Made by a program: the position numbers and the translations under genes. Of a stretch of 64,000 nucleotides of DNA, positions 1 through 8,278 are shown piece by piece (positions within the stretch are counted from its first letter, which is position 1; every line of letters begins with the position of its first letter). The DNA is from an uncultured Acidimicrobiales bacterium (GTDB lineage: Bacteria; Actinomycetota; Acidimicrobiia; Acidimicrobiales; SHLQ01). Location: the NCBI GenBank assembly GCA_938041035.1, contig CALHYX010000023.1, positions 1 through 64,000 of the forward strand, written 5' to 3'. The notes beneath the pieces are model-generated. The model had not been told where the DNA came from. It searched no databases and worked only from the letters and a program-made list of their open reading frames with translations.

Positions 1-243
1 CGCCGGATCATCGGTGACCCATAAGAAGCACGCCCTCGGGTCGGCCTCGACCCCAAGGTCGGCCGAGCCGTGGAACGTCGCCTCGATCACGGCGGTGGCG
101 ATCACGGTCTTGCCGGAACCCGTGATCGCCGAGAGAGCGAATGACGACCGGTAGCGGCCGGTCAGGTCATGGCGAGCCCGCTTGAGCCGATCGAGACAGC
201 CCACAGCAGCCTCACGCTGGTAGTCGAACAGCTCGAACCTCAC
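1..243 (-). CDS. Type III restriction enzyme Res subunit / DEAD-box helicase, N-terminal part
   Basis: Only the first 81 codons are in the window; the gene runs off the left edge. It reads from a GTG at 243 preceded by GGAG seven bases upstream. Residues 3-12 (FELFDYQREA) form the Q-motif-like start of a superfamily 2 helicase, and residues 39-46 (AITGSGKT) are a Walker A. The start lies 13 bp after the stop of the DNA methyltransferase, so the two are cotranscribed in the usual mod-res order. In this family Res provides the ATP-dependent translocase and nuclease of a type III restriction system. The nuclease domain is outside the window, so a stand-alone helicase cannot be excluded, but the mod neighbour makes Res the best reading. 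Confidence 0.8.
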   Translation of the reverse strand, partial: MRFELFDYQREAAVGCLDRLKRARHDLTGRYRSSFALSAITGSGKTVIATAVIEATFHGSADLGVEADPRACFLWVTDDPA

Positions 244-256
244 GATGCTCTCCAAG

Positions 257-2383
257 TCACGGCGCCGTCGCTCCCGTGTTTATCGTGAACGTCGATAGGT
301 AGTTCTCGTACAGTCGAACGACCTCGACACCGTCGGGAAGCTCAGCCGCGACGTTAGCGAACTCCGACGTCGAGTCGGTCACCACGAACACGTGGGTGAG
401 CGAGTCAGGGAGCTTGGCGACGAACTTGCGCCAGCGGTCCGGGTTGAACAGCACCGCGTAGTTCTCACTCAACACGTAGGCCTTGCGACGCCCAGCGCTG
501 TCGTGTGACTCCGACAGGACTGGCCCGACCGACCCGGCCCGCATCCACAACAGCGGCGCGATTGCCTCGAAGGCCTTGTCCAGCTCCACGGCCTCGGCGT
601 CAAGGTACTCGAGCTCGACGAACTCGACGTTCTCCTCGAAACCCTCGGCCATCGGAAACTCGTCGGTGAACTTGTAGTCGCCCTTCACCGGCTCACCCTC
701 GGGCGTCACTCCAGTGATGGCGGCCTCGATGCGGGGTCGCGTGACGTGCTCGAAGATGCCAAGCGACTCCCACTCTGGGTCGCCTGGCGTGTGTCCGTCT
801 TCGGTGAGGCGCTTCGCCTCGTCTTCCGAGACCTCGTTGTTGGTGACGACAACCGACCGGCGCTGGCCGCCGTCCTGCCGGTTCAGCCGCGCGACTGCGT
901 GGGTAGTGGTGCCTGAGCCGACAAAAAAGTCGACCACGAGGGCCGTTCGCTTCTTGGCAACAAAGAACCGCAGGGCATCCTCGATGGCGTACAGCGATTT
1001 CGGAAACGGAAACTTCCGGCCGGGAAGAACTGAGGCAAGTAGACGACTCCCGCTGTTGCCCGCGTCGTGAGCGGGAATGCGCCAGAGGTCAGTCGGGACG
1101 AACGACGGCGTATAGCCCGAGGCGTCGGTAATCACCGACCCATCAGCCGCGTGACCGACCACAGGCATGGTCCCGTTCCGAACCTTGTTCGCCTCGCCTC
1201 GCTTGAGGTAGTAGATCGTCGTCTTTGGACCACGCCACTCGCCAAGTTTGACGAATCCTTCGGTCATCAGACTGGACAGCGTCTCCCGGGAGACCTGCCA
1301 GACGCCCTCTGTCCCGTCCTTTCTGATCGGCCAGACCGCTGAGGTGCCAACCGGAGCCTGCACCGAGGCAATGTCATCGCCCTGGAAAGGTTCGCCTACG
1401 GAGTCGATGAAGGGCCCTTCCGGGGTGTCGGCGACGAAGACTGGGTAGAAGCGAATTTCGCTGACGGCTCGGGCTGTGTTCGTACCCGAACGAAGCAGAA
1501 GGTTCCAGCGAATCTTGGTCTTGTTCTTCGTGCCCACCGGGTTCCATTCCTCGGCAAGCGGAAGCGGACTCACTGCTGATCTCCCCAGCTGCACGAAAAA
1601 GATGTACTCGGAGGATCGGCCGAAGCGGCCCCGCCTTGTCACCCCGGCGGCTGATATCGAACTCGTCACCATCGTAATCGTGGTGCCCGACGCGTCGTCG
1701 CGAGCACCCTCCGGAAACAGCTGTTCTAAGAGGAGGCCAAGCCGTAGGTACTCCTTTTCGTCGATGGTGATAATCAGCACCGAATCGTCAGGATTCAGCA
1801 GCTTCTTGGCCAGGAGTAGACGTCGCTGCATGAACGCGAGCCACTTGGAGTGTCGATACGCGTCGTCGCCGTCGACATAGTCGTTGTTGTACTTCCAGTC
1901 CCTGGCGCCGGTGTTGTACGGCGGGTCAATGTAGATGCAGTCGACCTTGCCGGCGTGCGTGAACTGGAGGGCTTCGAGGGCGTGGTAGTTCTCGCCCTTG
2001 ATGACGACGTGCGCTGGCTTGTCGCCACCTCGATCGATCGAGCCGAGTCGCTTCAGCCCGGGGTAGATCGGCTCGCCGAACTCGGCCACCACCAACAGAT
2101 TGCCGATGGGCACCGCCTCGTCGCCGTCCGGCCCGGCAACCACGGCCTCCCCACTGCGCACTCGAAGTACGACCCGAGGGTCTTCGTCGAACCCGTCGCG
2201 ACGCAGGACTTTCGTACCGCGCCGGACCCGGTGCTGGGGAAGTGCCACCCGCTCGGGAAGGTGTTCCTCGAACACGAGGCCGAACTGCCGCTTCTGGCGT
2301 AGCTTTGCGATCTGCGCCGTCAGGTCTCGCCGTAGCGCCTCGTCGTCGACTCGGCTCAGTAGCGCGTCAAGTTCGTCAGCCAC
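257..2383 (-). CDS. Site-specific DNA-methyltransferase, type III Mod subunit
   Basis: This 708-residue protein methylates DNA, most likely at adenine N6, and would also give the restriction complex its recognition specificity. Motif IV DPPY is at residues 153-156 (IDPPYNTG), and the SAM-binding motif I FVGSGTTTH is at 487-495. The order IV then I marks a beta-class enzyme, as in type III Mod proteins. The insert between them (about 230-480) is the usual place for the target recognition region. The start is a GTG at 2383 with no strong ribosome site, so the exact start is uncertain. It heads a two-gene unit with res on the minus strand and is divergent from an unknown gene at 2511. The recognition sequence cannot be read from the protein. 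Confidence 0.9.
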   Translation of the reverse strand: MADELDALLSRVDDEALRRDLTAQIAKLRQKRQFGLVFEEHLPERVALPQHRVRRGTKVLRRDGFDEDPRVVLRVRSGEAVVAGPDGDEAVPIGNLLVVAEFGEPIYPGLKRLGSIDRGGDKPAHVVIKGENYHALEALQFTHAGKVDCIYIDPPYNTGARDWKYNNDYVDGDDAYRHSKWLAFMQRRLLLAKKLLNPDDSVLIITIDEKEYLRLGLLLEQLFPEGARDDASGTTITMVTSSISAAGVTRRGRFGRSSEYIFFVQLGRSAVSPLPLAEEWNPVGTKNKTKIRWNLLLRSGTNTARAVSEIRFYPVFVADTPEGPFIDSVGEPFQGDDIASVQAPVGTSAVWPIRKDGTEGVWQVSRETLSSLMTEGFVKLGEWRGPKTTIYYLKRGEANKVRNGTMPVVGHAADGSVITDASGYTPSFVPTDLWRIPAHDAGNSGSRLLASVLPGRKFPFPKSLYAIEDALRFFVAKKRTALVVDFFVGSGTTTHAVARLNRQDGGQRRSVVVTNNEVSEDEAKRLTEDGHTPGDPEWESLGIFEHVTRPRIEAAITGVTPEGEPVKGDYKFTDEFPMAEGFEENVEFVELEYLDAEAVELDKAFEAIAPLLWMRAGSVGPVLSESHDSAGRRKAYVLSENYAVLFNPDRWRKFVAKLPDSLTHVFVVTDSTSEFANVAAELPDGVEVVRLYENYLSTFTINTGATAP

Positions 2384-2510
2384 CGATCGGGACAGTCTTG
2401 GCGCGAGCGTGCAGGGTCATATCCAGAAGCTACTTGAACGGCCTCCTGCGCCCGTCGACCGAAGCCGAAAATGGCACGAGAGCGCTGCGGCGCATCGGTA
2501 CGATGGAGCA

Positions 2511-3320
2511 ATGAGCGAGCCGACGGTCGACCTACGAGAGCAAGGCGTCGTGTGTGCCCCGGTCGATAGCTCGCTCTGTGGTGACCAGGGCACGATCGTC
2601 ACGGCGGTCGCGTACCTGGACGCCCACTACCAACTCGATCCCGACGCGTGCAATCAGCAGGTCGTCCTCCCGTGGGTGTGGACGGCACGCTTCACTGCGG
2701 AGCTGACCTACCAGTCGGCAACGAAAGCACTTTGCCTAGCGCAGGGCGAGAGCTACGGCGTGCAGCCGAGTCACGATTTGGAGAGCAAACACTCCTACTG
2801 GTGTGAGCGCGTCGGGTCGGGCAAAAGTGCTCGGGTTGAGCTGACGAATCGTTGCAAAGCGATCAAGGAACTCTGGCGGCCGATTGAGCAGGTTGACACA
2901 AACGGGCTCATGTTCCGCTACCCGCTCGGCTACCCCGACCGGCAGGTGCCACCACTGCCGGAGGCGTTTGCCGAGCACTGCGATTGGCCGCTCCGACTAA
3001 GGAAGGTGATCGCGCTAGTGTGCGACATCACGATCGAACGGCTCCCTGACGAGAGCGAGGCGTGTCGGAACGCCTTGCGGCATCTTCGGTGTGCGGCTGC
3101 GGCGAAGGCATGCCTTGCCGGGTACAACCCAAGTTCGGTGATCGACGACAACCATGATTTCGGGCTCCTGCTCGGCCGCGACCCTGACCACTTCGACGTA
3201 GAGGTGGACTGGCACCAGGTGATCGACGACGGCATCTGGGAGCGCAACGCTCCGATCCCTCCTGAGCTGGTAGACGAGTTGATGTCCGCACAGGCGGCTA
3301 CTGCCGAAACGCCGCTGTAG
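2511..3320 (+). CDS. Hypothetical protein of the restriction-modification segment
   Basis: This protein of 269 residues is not a family I recognise. The open frame extends further upstream but would run antisense into mod, so I chose the ATG at 2511 (MSEPTVDLREQ), with GGAG just before it. The protein is soluble, has no signal peptide or membrane segment, and is unusually rich in cysteine (nine to ten Cys, including one in CDWPLRLRK and two in the RCAAAAKAC helix). Its codon use is less GC-skewed at third positions than that of the genes to the right, in keeping with acquired DNA. It is divergent from mod across a 127-bp gap. Position suggests an accessory or regulatory role in the defence segment, but this is only inference. 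Confidence 0.7.
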   Translation: MSEPTVDLREQGVVCAPVDSSLCGDQGTIVTAVAYLDAHYQLDPDACNQQVVLPWVWTARFTAELTYQSATKALCLAQGESYGVQPSHDLESKHSYWCERVGSGKSARVELTNRCKAIKELWRPIEQVDTNGLMFRYPLGYPDRQVPPLPEAFAEHCDWPLRLRKVIALVCDITIERLPDESEACRNALRHLRCAAAAKACLAGYNPSSVIDDNHDFGLLLGRDPDHFDVEVDWHQVIDDGIWERNAPIPPELVDELMSAQAATAETPL

Positions 3321-3350
3321 ATCTCGGGATCAGGCGATCAGGGGAGTTGT

Positions 3351-3372
3351 CCCTAGTTTTGTCCCTAGTACT
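3351..3372 (+). repeat. Short direct repeat tgtccctagt, two copies
   Basis: The ten bases tgtccctagt occur twice, 12 bases apart, just downstream of the unknown gene and about 100 bp before the acyl-CoA dehydrogenase remnant. Direct repeats of this kind can be arm-type sites near an attachment site, but nothing else here proves that. Confidence 0.4.
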
Positions 3373-3478
3373 CGGCGCTACCCGCCGTCACGCCACAGCA
3401 CGCGCCGGACCGGAATCCGCTCCAGACAAGGGATTGCGCTACCCCGCAGCACGGCCCGGACCCCCGGGTAGGACCCAC

Positions 3479-3553
3479 GACATCTTCGAAGGCACCGAGC
3501 AGATCCAGCAGCTGGTCATCAGCCGGGCCATCTCGGGCATGCGCATCGAGTAG
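3479..3553 (+). pseudogene. Acyl-CoA dehydrogenase C-terminal remnant (possible att junction)
   Basis: The last 24 codons before the stop at 3551 read DIFEGTEQIQQLVISRAISG followed by MRIE. This is the canonical C-terminus of a FadE-type acyl-CoA dehydrogenase. Nothing upstream in this frame resembles the rest of the enzyme; homology stops abruptly at the Asp codon. The likely explanation is that an element carrying the restriction system entered the 3' end of a fadE gene, either restoring or displacing the end of the gene on its other side, which is beyond the left edge. A simple deletion scar is the alternative. Confidence 0.7.
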
Positions 3554-3577
3554 GTCGGACGGGAGCGCGGAGGCCGC

Positions 3578-4573
3578 CTACCCGGCGGTTTCTGCGACGC
3601 CGACCAGAAAACTGTCCAGCCAGTTGACCTGGGCCTGGAACACGTTGACGCCCGGCGAGTACTGGGTTTGGAACAGACCGTTGGGGAGTCCGTGGGTGGT
3701 TCCTTCGACGCTGAAGAGCACGTGATCGAGGCCGACGGCGGTGGCTCGGTCGGCGATGTCCTGCGCGCCCTGGAAGTCGATGACAGGGTCGCCGATGGTG
3801 TGGGTCATGAACACCGGCGGTTCGGCGTAGAGGTAGCCGGGCTCGATGATGTGGCTGTCTTCCTCGATGTAGTTGGCGGCGGGGCCGAATGCCGCAACAA
3901 ATCGGCCCGAGTTGGAGATCACCGCCGCGACCGGGGGCCGTTCGATGTCGAAATCGTCGAGGGCATAACCCACGTTGAGCGAGGTGATGGCGCCTGCGGA
4001 GCTGCCCCAGAGCACGGTCTGCCATTCCTCGACGTCGTCGCGGGCGTGGAGGAAGTCGAGCGCGGTGAGGGTGTCGTCGATGGCTGCGACAAAGGCTCGG
4101 GTCTGGGCGGGGGCGGCGGCGCCGCCGGCGGCGTCGTAGATGGGCTGGACCCGACTCGACGGAATGGGGTCGGAACCGCTGAGGCGGTAGTTGATGGCCG
4201 CGACGATGTAGCCGCGTTGGGCGAACTGGTTCGCCACGAACGCCGTCTTGGCCTTGCTGCCGCCGTTGAACCCGCCGCCGTGGATGGTGACGACGAGGGG
4301 GTAGCGGTCCTGGCCTTCGACGTCGGGTATGTAGAGATCGAGCAGGAGGTCGGCGAAGGTGCCGCCGCCGTTCACCTCGCCCTGGCCGTAGACGACATTG
4401 GGGATCTTGGTCACGCTGTAGATCGGGTCAACCGACGGCTTCCAGCACGCCGCGACCAGCAGCGCGAAGACGGCGAGCACAGGCACGATCCGGGCGCGCT
4501 GGTTCGGCGTCGAGCGTGACGTCGATATTGATGTTGATGTTGTCGCGGTAACCGTCGTCTGGCCGGCGTGCAT
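3578..4573 (-). CDS. Secreted lipoprotein alpha/beta hydrolase (paralogue of 8279-9193)
   Basis: A 331-residue hydrolase/esterase. I chose the ATG at 4573 because a GAGGGA ribosome site sits four bases upstream; an ATG 17 codons earlier lacks one. A hydrophobic segment at residues 29-42 ends in a lipobox (VAAC, Cys43), so the mature enzyme should be lipid-anchored outside the membrane. The oxyanion motif HGGG is at 98-101, the nucleophile is Ser192 in GSSAG, and the acid and base are probably Asp262 and His294. It shares a string of motifs with the lipoprotein at 8279-9193 (VVYGQG, LLLDLYIPD, RGY, INYRL, LWGSSAGAIT), so the two are paralogues. It is divergent from another exported hydrolase across a gap holding an inverted repeat. 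The substrate is unknown; a small ester or polyester is plausible. Confidence 0.85.
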   Translation of the reverse strand: MHAGQTTVTATTSTSISTSRSTPNQRARIVPVLAVFALLVAACWKPSVDPIYSVTKIPNVVYGQGEVNGGGTFADLLLDLYIPDVEGQDRYPLVVTIHGGGFNGGSKAKTAFVANQFAQRGYIVAAINYRLSGSDPIPSSRVQPIYDAAGGAAAPAQTRAFVAAIDDTLTALDFLHARDDVEEWQTVLWGSSAGAITSLNVGYALDDFDIERPPVAAVISNSGRFVAAFGPAANYIEEDSHIIEPGYLYAEPPVFMTHTIGDPVIDFQGAQDIADRATAVGLDHVLFSVEGTTHGLPNGLFQTQYSPGVNVFQAQVNWLDSFLVGVAETAG

Positions 4574-4646
4574 GTGATCCCTCGAACCGATGCCCAGCAT
4601 GGGCGCGAACGTAGCGTCCAGCACCCCATCAAGTCACCGACGCCAG

Positions 4647-4697
4647 GAATCCCTGCAGAAATGCTCAGATTCTTTCCCGGGTTCTTTGCAGGGATTC
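4647..4697. promoter_or_regulatory. 11-bp inverted repeat between divergent hydrolase genes
   Basis: The arms gaatccctgca (4647-4657) and tgcagggattc (4687-4697) are perfect reverse complements separated by 29 bases. They lie in the only space between the divergent starts at 4573 and 4796. This could be a pair of operator half-sites controlling both genes, or a hairpin in one leader. No T-run follows, so an intrinsic terminator is less likely. Confidence 0.5.
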
Positions 4698-4795
4698 GGC
4701 CCGTTGGCGACTTTGGTTCATGTCAGGCACGATGGCATCCGCCCGGGACCCATCAGCCTGCATTTCCAGGCTGACATTGCCATGATTGGGGATTC

Positions 4796-5962
4796 ATGAC
4801 CACCCGCCAACGCTCGACAACGAGTCGCCGCGCGACGGTGGTCGCCGCCGTACTCGTGATCACCGTGATCGCTACTGCGTGTATCCCGCGCGACACCGCC
4901 CAGATAACGCTCGACGCCGAGCAGACCCTCTCCGACTTCGGGGCCACGTGGGAGCTCGACTACTACGTCAACGACGCCTATGCGTGCGGCTTGTCGGGCA
5001 ACTACTCGTTCATGGTCATGAACCCGGCCGGTAACCCGAACGCCGAGGCGCCGTTGTGGGTGTACCTCCACGGTGGTGGCCTTGGCTACTACGACGAGCA
5101 GGGTCAGTATCAAACGCTGACCTTCCAGGACGAGAACAGTTGGAACCATCAGGAGACGTTCCAGGATCTCATCCGCACGGTTGAGGCCCGAGTGCTCGAC
5201 GGCAACGGTCAACCCGAGGACCAAACGCTCGTGCGTCGGATCCAGGAGGGCTACCGACTGCTGGTGGTGAGCATGTGCGATCACGACCTGTACTCCGGGC
5301 TCGGTACGCCGTACGCCAATCATCCGACGAACCCGAACGCCGAGGTGAATGGTCTCCAAGCCACGATGGCCGCGATCGACTACACCGCGGCGAACTACCC
5401 AACCACCCACGTGTGGGCTCACGGCACCAGCGCCGGTTCGGCCGGTGTGTGGTCGTTGGCCAGCAGCTACGGGTTTGAAGGCACCGCGCTCACCGGCGTG
5501 GTCGCCGACTCGACGGTCCTGAGTCCTCGCTACGTGGAGATCCTCGATACCTACAAGGGGACGCCGGGCTGGATGTTCGGTGCGGACTTCGAGACCCAAG
5601 GCGTCATCGACAAGATCGGCTTCTTCGCCGACACGGCTGTTCCGGCCGACGCCGAGTCCCAGATCATCAATCGTGACTTCCGGGAGGTGCCGGTGTTGTT
5701 CACCGGCGGTGGGGCCGATCCGTTCTGCGCCGGCAAGTTTGCGCCGATCCCACCGGCCGCAGCCGTTGGTTTGGGCAACTGCGACTACCTGTTCGACGGT
5801 GTGCGCCAGGCCGTTGCCGACCAACCGAACTCGCCCCACCAGGTCAGCCTGGTCCCCGGTGCCGGCCACGTGCCCACCCTCGACCCCGGCCCGGCCAACG
5901 ACCTGGTCGATGCGTTTATCGCCGAGGTGCTGGCCACCGATCCGCCGAATTTCGGTTCCTGA
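4796..5962 (+). CDS. Secreted lipoprotein alpha/beta hydrolase
   Basis: A 388-residue exported hydrolase. Residues 14-28 are hydrophobic and end in IATAC, giving a lipoprotein cysteine at 29. The catalytic features are HGGG (oxyanion hole, in VYLHGGGLGYY), a nucleophile in GTSAGS, and a C-terminal histidine in PGAGHVPTLD. The mature protein contains several cysteines (MCDHD, FCAGKF, GNCDY) that may form disulfides, which fits an exterior location. It is related in fold to the neighbours at 3578-4573 and 8279-9193 but clearly more distant, with an inserted region around residues 100-160. The start is preceded by GGGGA. The gene stands alone and is convergent with the DUF4259-like gene. Confidence 0.8.
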   Translation: MTTRQRSTTSRRATVVAAVLVITVIATACIPRDTAQITLDAEQTLSDFGATWELDYYVNDAYACGLSGNYSFMVMNPAGNPNAEAPLWVYLHGGGLGYYDEQGQYQTLTFQDENSWNHQETFQDLIRTVEARVLDGNGQPEDQTLVRRIQEGYRLLVVSMCDHDLYSGLGTPYANHPTNPNAEVNGLQATMAAIDYTAANYPTTHVWAHGTSAGSAGVWSLASSYGFEGTALTGVVADSTVLSPRYVEILDTYKGTPGWMFGADFETQGVIDKIGFFADTAVPADAESQIINRDFREVPVLFTGGGADPFCAGKFAPIPPAAAVGLGNCDYLFDGVRQAVADQPNSPHQVSLVPGAGHVPTLDPGPANDLVDAFIAEVLATDPPNFGS

Positions 5963-5970
5963 GCCCGCGG

Positions 5971-6780
5971 TCAGAGGTCGCCCCACAGCCACCGGCTCAG
6001 AAGGTTCGACGCGCTGATGTCGGAGGCGACCACCGAGATGATTCGGCCCTGCTCGGGGGCGGCGACGGTCGGGGGCTCGATCGACCCGATGCGTTCGAGC
6101 TGCATGCGCTTCAGATGACTCTTCGAGACGGTGCCGACCCCGTTCTGGTGCGGGTCGATCGGCGCGGCGGCCGTGGCTAGGTCGGGTCGCTGCGGCCACT
6201 GCTCGAGGGCCGGGGCGATCTGGTACCAGGACAGAAATTCGAGGGCGTGGCCGGCACCGACGACGAGGCAGCTGCTCCATCCAACGGGGACGAACCGGGC
6301 GTCCTCCGGCTTGGTGAAGTACGGGTTGTAGCAGTTGGCCCGGGAGTCGACCGGATAGGCGTAGACCTCGCCCGGCTCCATGAGCAGCGGCTGCGGCTTC
6401 TTGAGGGTACGGCGGTGCTTCGGCTCCGGGGGTTCGGCCAACCGCCCGGCCAAGGTGTCGAGCGCCTTCGCCCGCTTGCGCAGGTCGGGTGGCTCCATCC
6501 CCAACTCCTCGGCCATCGCCAGGTTCGAGCGGTCGTGGATGATGCCCAGCGCCTTCGCCCGGGCTTCGGACTCGATGCCCTTCTTCTGGAGCTGGTCCGC
6601 CACCACCAGCCAGAACGTCGTGTGGTCCCCGTCGTCGGGTTGCGTGGCCGACGGATGCAGGTCGACGAGGAAGTCCACGATCTCCGCCGCCTCGTACGGC
6701 AGCCGGCAGATGACAGAAATCGCCGGTTTGAGGTCGAGCGCGAAGTCGTCGGAGTAGAGGCCTGGCCCCCAGGTGCCCAT
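5971..6780 (-). CDS. DUF4259-like protein
   Basis: A 269-residue soluble protein. Its N-terminus (MGTWGPGLYSDDFALDLK) matches the signature of DUF4259 proteins, which open with MGTWG and an aspartate-rich strand. The following helical region (residues 25-75) fits the same family. The C-terminal half, with a conserved-looking RFVPVGWSSCLVVGAGHAL stretch, I do not recognise. The ATG at 6780 lies four bases after the stop of the HNH endonuclease gene, so the two are almost certainly cotranscribed. The function of DUF4259 is not established. Tight coupling to a nuclease suggests a modulating or protecting role, but this is inference. Confidence 0.6.
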   Translation of the reverse strand: MGTWGPGLYSDDFALDLKPAISVICRLPYEAAEIVDFLVDLHPSATQPDDGDHTTFWLVVADQLQKKGIESEARAKALGIIHDRSNLAMAEELGMEPPDLRKRAKALDTLAGRLAEPPEPKHRRTLKKPQPLLMEPGEVYAYPVDSRANCYNPYFTKPEDARFVPVGWSSCLVVGAGHALEFLSWYQIAPALEQWPQRPDLATAAAPIDPHQNGVGTVSKSHLKRMQLERIGSIEPPTVAAPEQGRIISVVASDISASNLLSRWLWGDL

Positions 6781-6784
6781 GGGT

Positions 6785-8056
6785 TCAGTCTCGCACGCGG
6801 TCGGTTGACTGGCTGGTGTAGCGGTGGCGGGCTCGGTGGCAGGGGGTGCAGCGGGGTTGGAGTTGGGTGGTGATGGTGTGGCGGGTTTGGGCGTACGGGG
6901 GGTTGTGGTCGAGTTCGAGGAGGTGGGTGGTGTGGCAGTCGACGCATTGGTGGTGGTGTTTTTCGAGGGTGAGGCGTTTTTGGCGGGTGGTGGGGTGGCG
7001 GCGTTTGTTGGTGGCGTCGATGGGGTTTCGTTCGGCGTCGTGGATGAGGAGCCGGATGAACGTGGTGTCGAGTTGGCGGGTGATGGCGTTGGTGGTGAGG
7101 GGGGTGCCGTCGTCGAAGGTGTTGCCGTCGGCGCGGATGTGGATGACGAGTTCGGTGGTGAGCTGGATCGGGAGTGTGAGGTAGAGGGCGGTGAGGGCGT
7201 CGGCGCGTTGTTGGGCGATGGTGGGGAAGGACCAGTCGTCGGTTTCGGTGGGTTGCCAGCGTTGGCGTAGCTCGCCTAGCGCCGCCCGGATATCGGGCGC
7301 GTCCGCGGGCGGATTATTGACGTCGCTGTCGGGTTTGCCGGTAGTGGGGCTGTGGGGTTGGGGCGCGTCCGCGGGCGGATTATTGACGTCGTCGTCGGGT
7401 TCGGCTGTGGCGGGGTCGGCGGCTATGGGGGTGTTGGCGATTCGGCGGACGGTTTCGTCGATGGCGGCGAGGAGGGGTTTGGCGATCGAGGGTGGCAGGG
7501 CGATGCGGATGATGGTCATGCCGTCGCCGTCGGTGTAGGTGGTGAGGCTGCGTTGGTCATGGAGGCGCCGATCGCGGGCGTCGTCGTCGGGGTCGGTGTG
7601 GTCGAGTTGGCGGGCGATGGCGGTGGTGAGCCGGTCGGCGGATCGGGTGGTGGCGAGGTCGAGGAGGTCTTGTTCGTTGGTGTCGTCGGCCCAGCGGGTG
7701 AGGATGCGGGCTTTGGCGTAGGAGATCTGGTTGGTGGCGAACGCGTGGTCGATGTGGGGGAGCCAGCGCAGGGAGTGGCCGACGCGGATCCATTCGCGGG
7801 CGGTGGAGGTGTGGATGTGGAGTTGGCGGGAGATGCCGACGGCGGGGGTGGCGAGCCCGGCGTGGAACCACTCGCGTTCGTCGTCATAGCGCGCCGCCAA
7901 GTGCACGGCCCGGTACTGGTTGGCGTTGATCTCCGAACCCAACGCCACCAACTCCTCACCCGCCGAACGCGAGATCGGATCGGGTGACCCGAACGGATCG
8001 GGCTCAAATCGGGCGGACTCAGGTACGGCTGGTGCGAGTACGGCTGTTGCTGACAT
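6785..8056 (-). CDS. HNH endonuclease with DUF222 domain
   Basis: A 423-residue member of the large actinobacterial DUF222-HNH family. I chose the ATG at 8056, preceded by GGAGG eight bases upstream; the frame stays open a further 24 codons. The DUF222 region occupies roughly residues 35-215. The C-terminus carries the zinc-bound HNH nuclease: CVDC at about 371-374, LELDHNPPY with the catalytic histidine, then CTPCH. The linker at about 221-254 contains an internal duplication (DVNNPPADAP twice). These genes often occur in many copies per genome and have been linked to mobile elements. The biological substrate is unknown. It precedes and is coupled to the DUF4259-like gene. Confidence 0.9.
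   Translation of the reverse strand: MSATAVLAPAVPESARFEPDPFGSPDPISRSAGEELVALGSEINANQYRAVHLAARYDDEREWFHAGLATPAVGISRQLHIHTSTAREWIRVGHSLRWLPHIDHAFATNQISYAKARILTRWADDTNEQDLLDLATTRSADRLTTAIARQLDHTDPDDDARDRRLHDQRSLTTYTDGDGMTIIRIALPPSIAKPLLAAIDETVRRIANTPIAADPATAEPDDDVNNPPADAPQPHSPTTGKPDSDVNNPPADAPDIRAALGELRQRWQPTETDDWSFPTIAQQRADALTALYLTLPIQLTTELVIHIRADGNTFDDGTPLTTNAITRQLDTTFIRLLIHDAERNPIDATNKRRHPTTRQKRLTLEKHHHQCVDCHTTHLLELDHNPPYAQTRHTITTQLQPRCTPCHRARHRYTSQSTDRVRD
7295..7391 (+). repeat. 31-bp direct repeat inside the HNH gene
   Basis: Bases 7295-7325 are repeated exactly at 7361-7391, with near-identity continuing for about ten more bases. The 66-bp period equals 22 codons, so the duplication keeps the reading frame. 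It encodes the repeated DVNNPPADAP linker motif between the DUF222 and HNH domains. Confidence 0.9.
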
Positions 8057-8278
8057 GACGGGTTCCTCCGCAAAGGTCCAGGCCCGGCCCGACGAGGGAC
8101 CGAAACCGGATGACAAGAGGACAACCAACGCGAGCAGCAGGTGAGGAAGTCGAACACCCGCAAGGCCAAAACCAACGACCTCGCAACCCCAACCCTACCC
8201 ACCACCACCGACAGGTTTGTGAAGCCGCCGATGGCCGAAAGAGTTGCCCTTCGCCCGCCGATCGGCTCCACTGAGCCC

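Noticed and set aside
3347-3478. A longer protein-coding gene leading into the acyl-CoA dehydrogenase C-terminus
   Set aside because: The upstream part of the frame (TRRHATARAGPESAP) shows no dehydrogenase features. Only the last 24 codons match.
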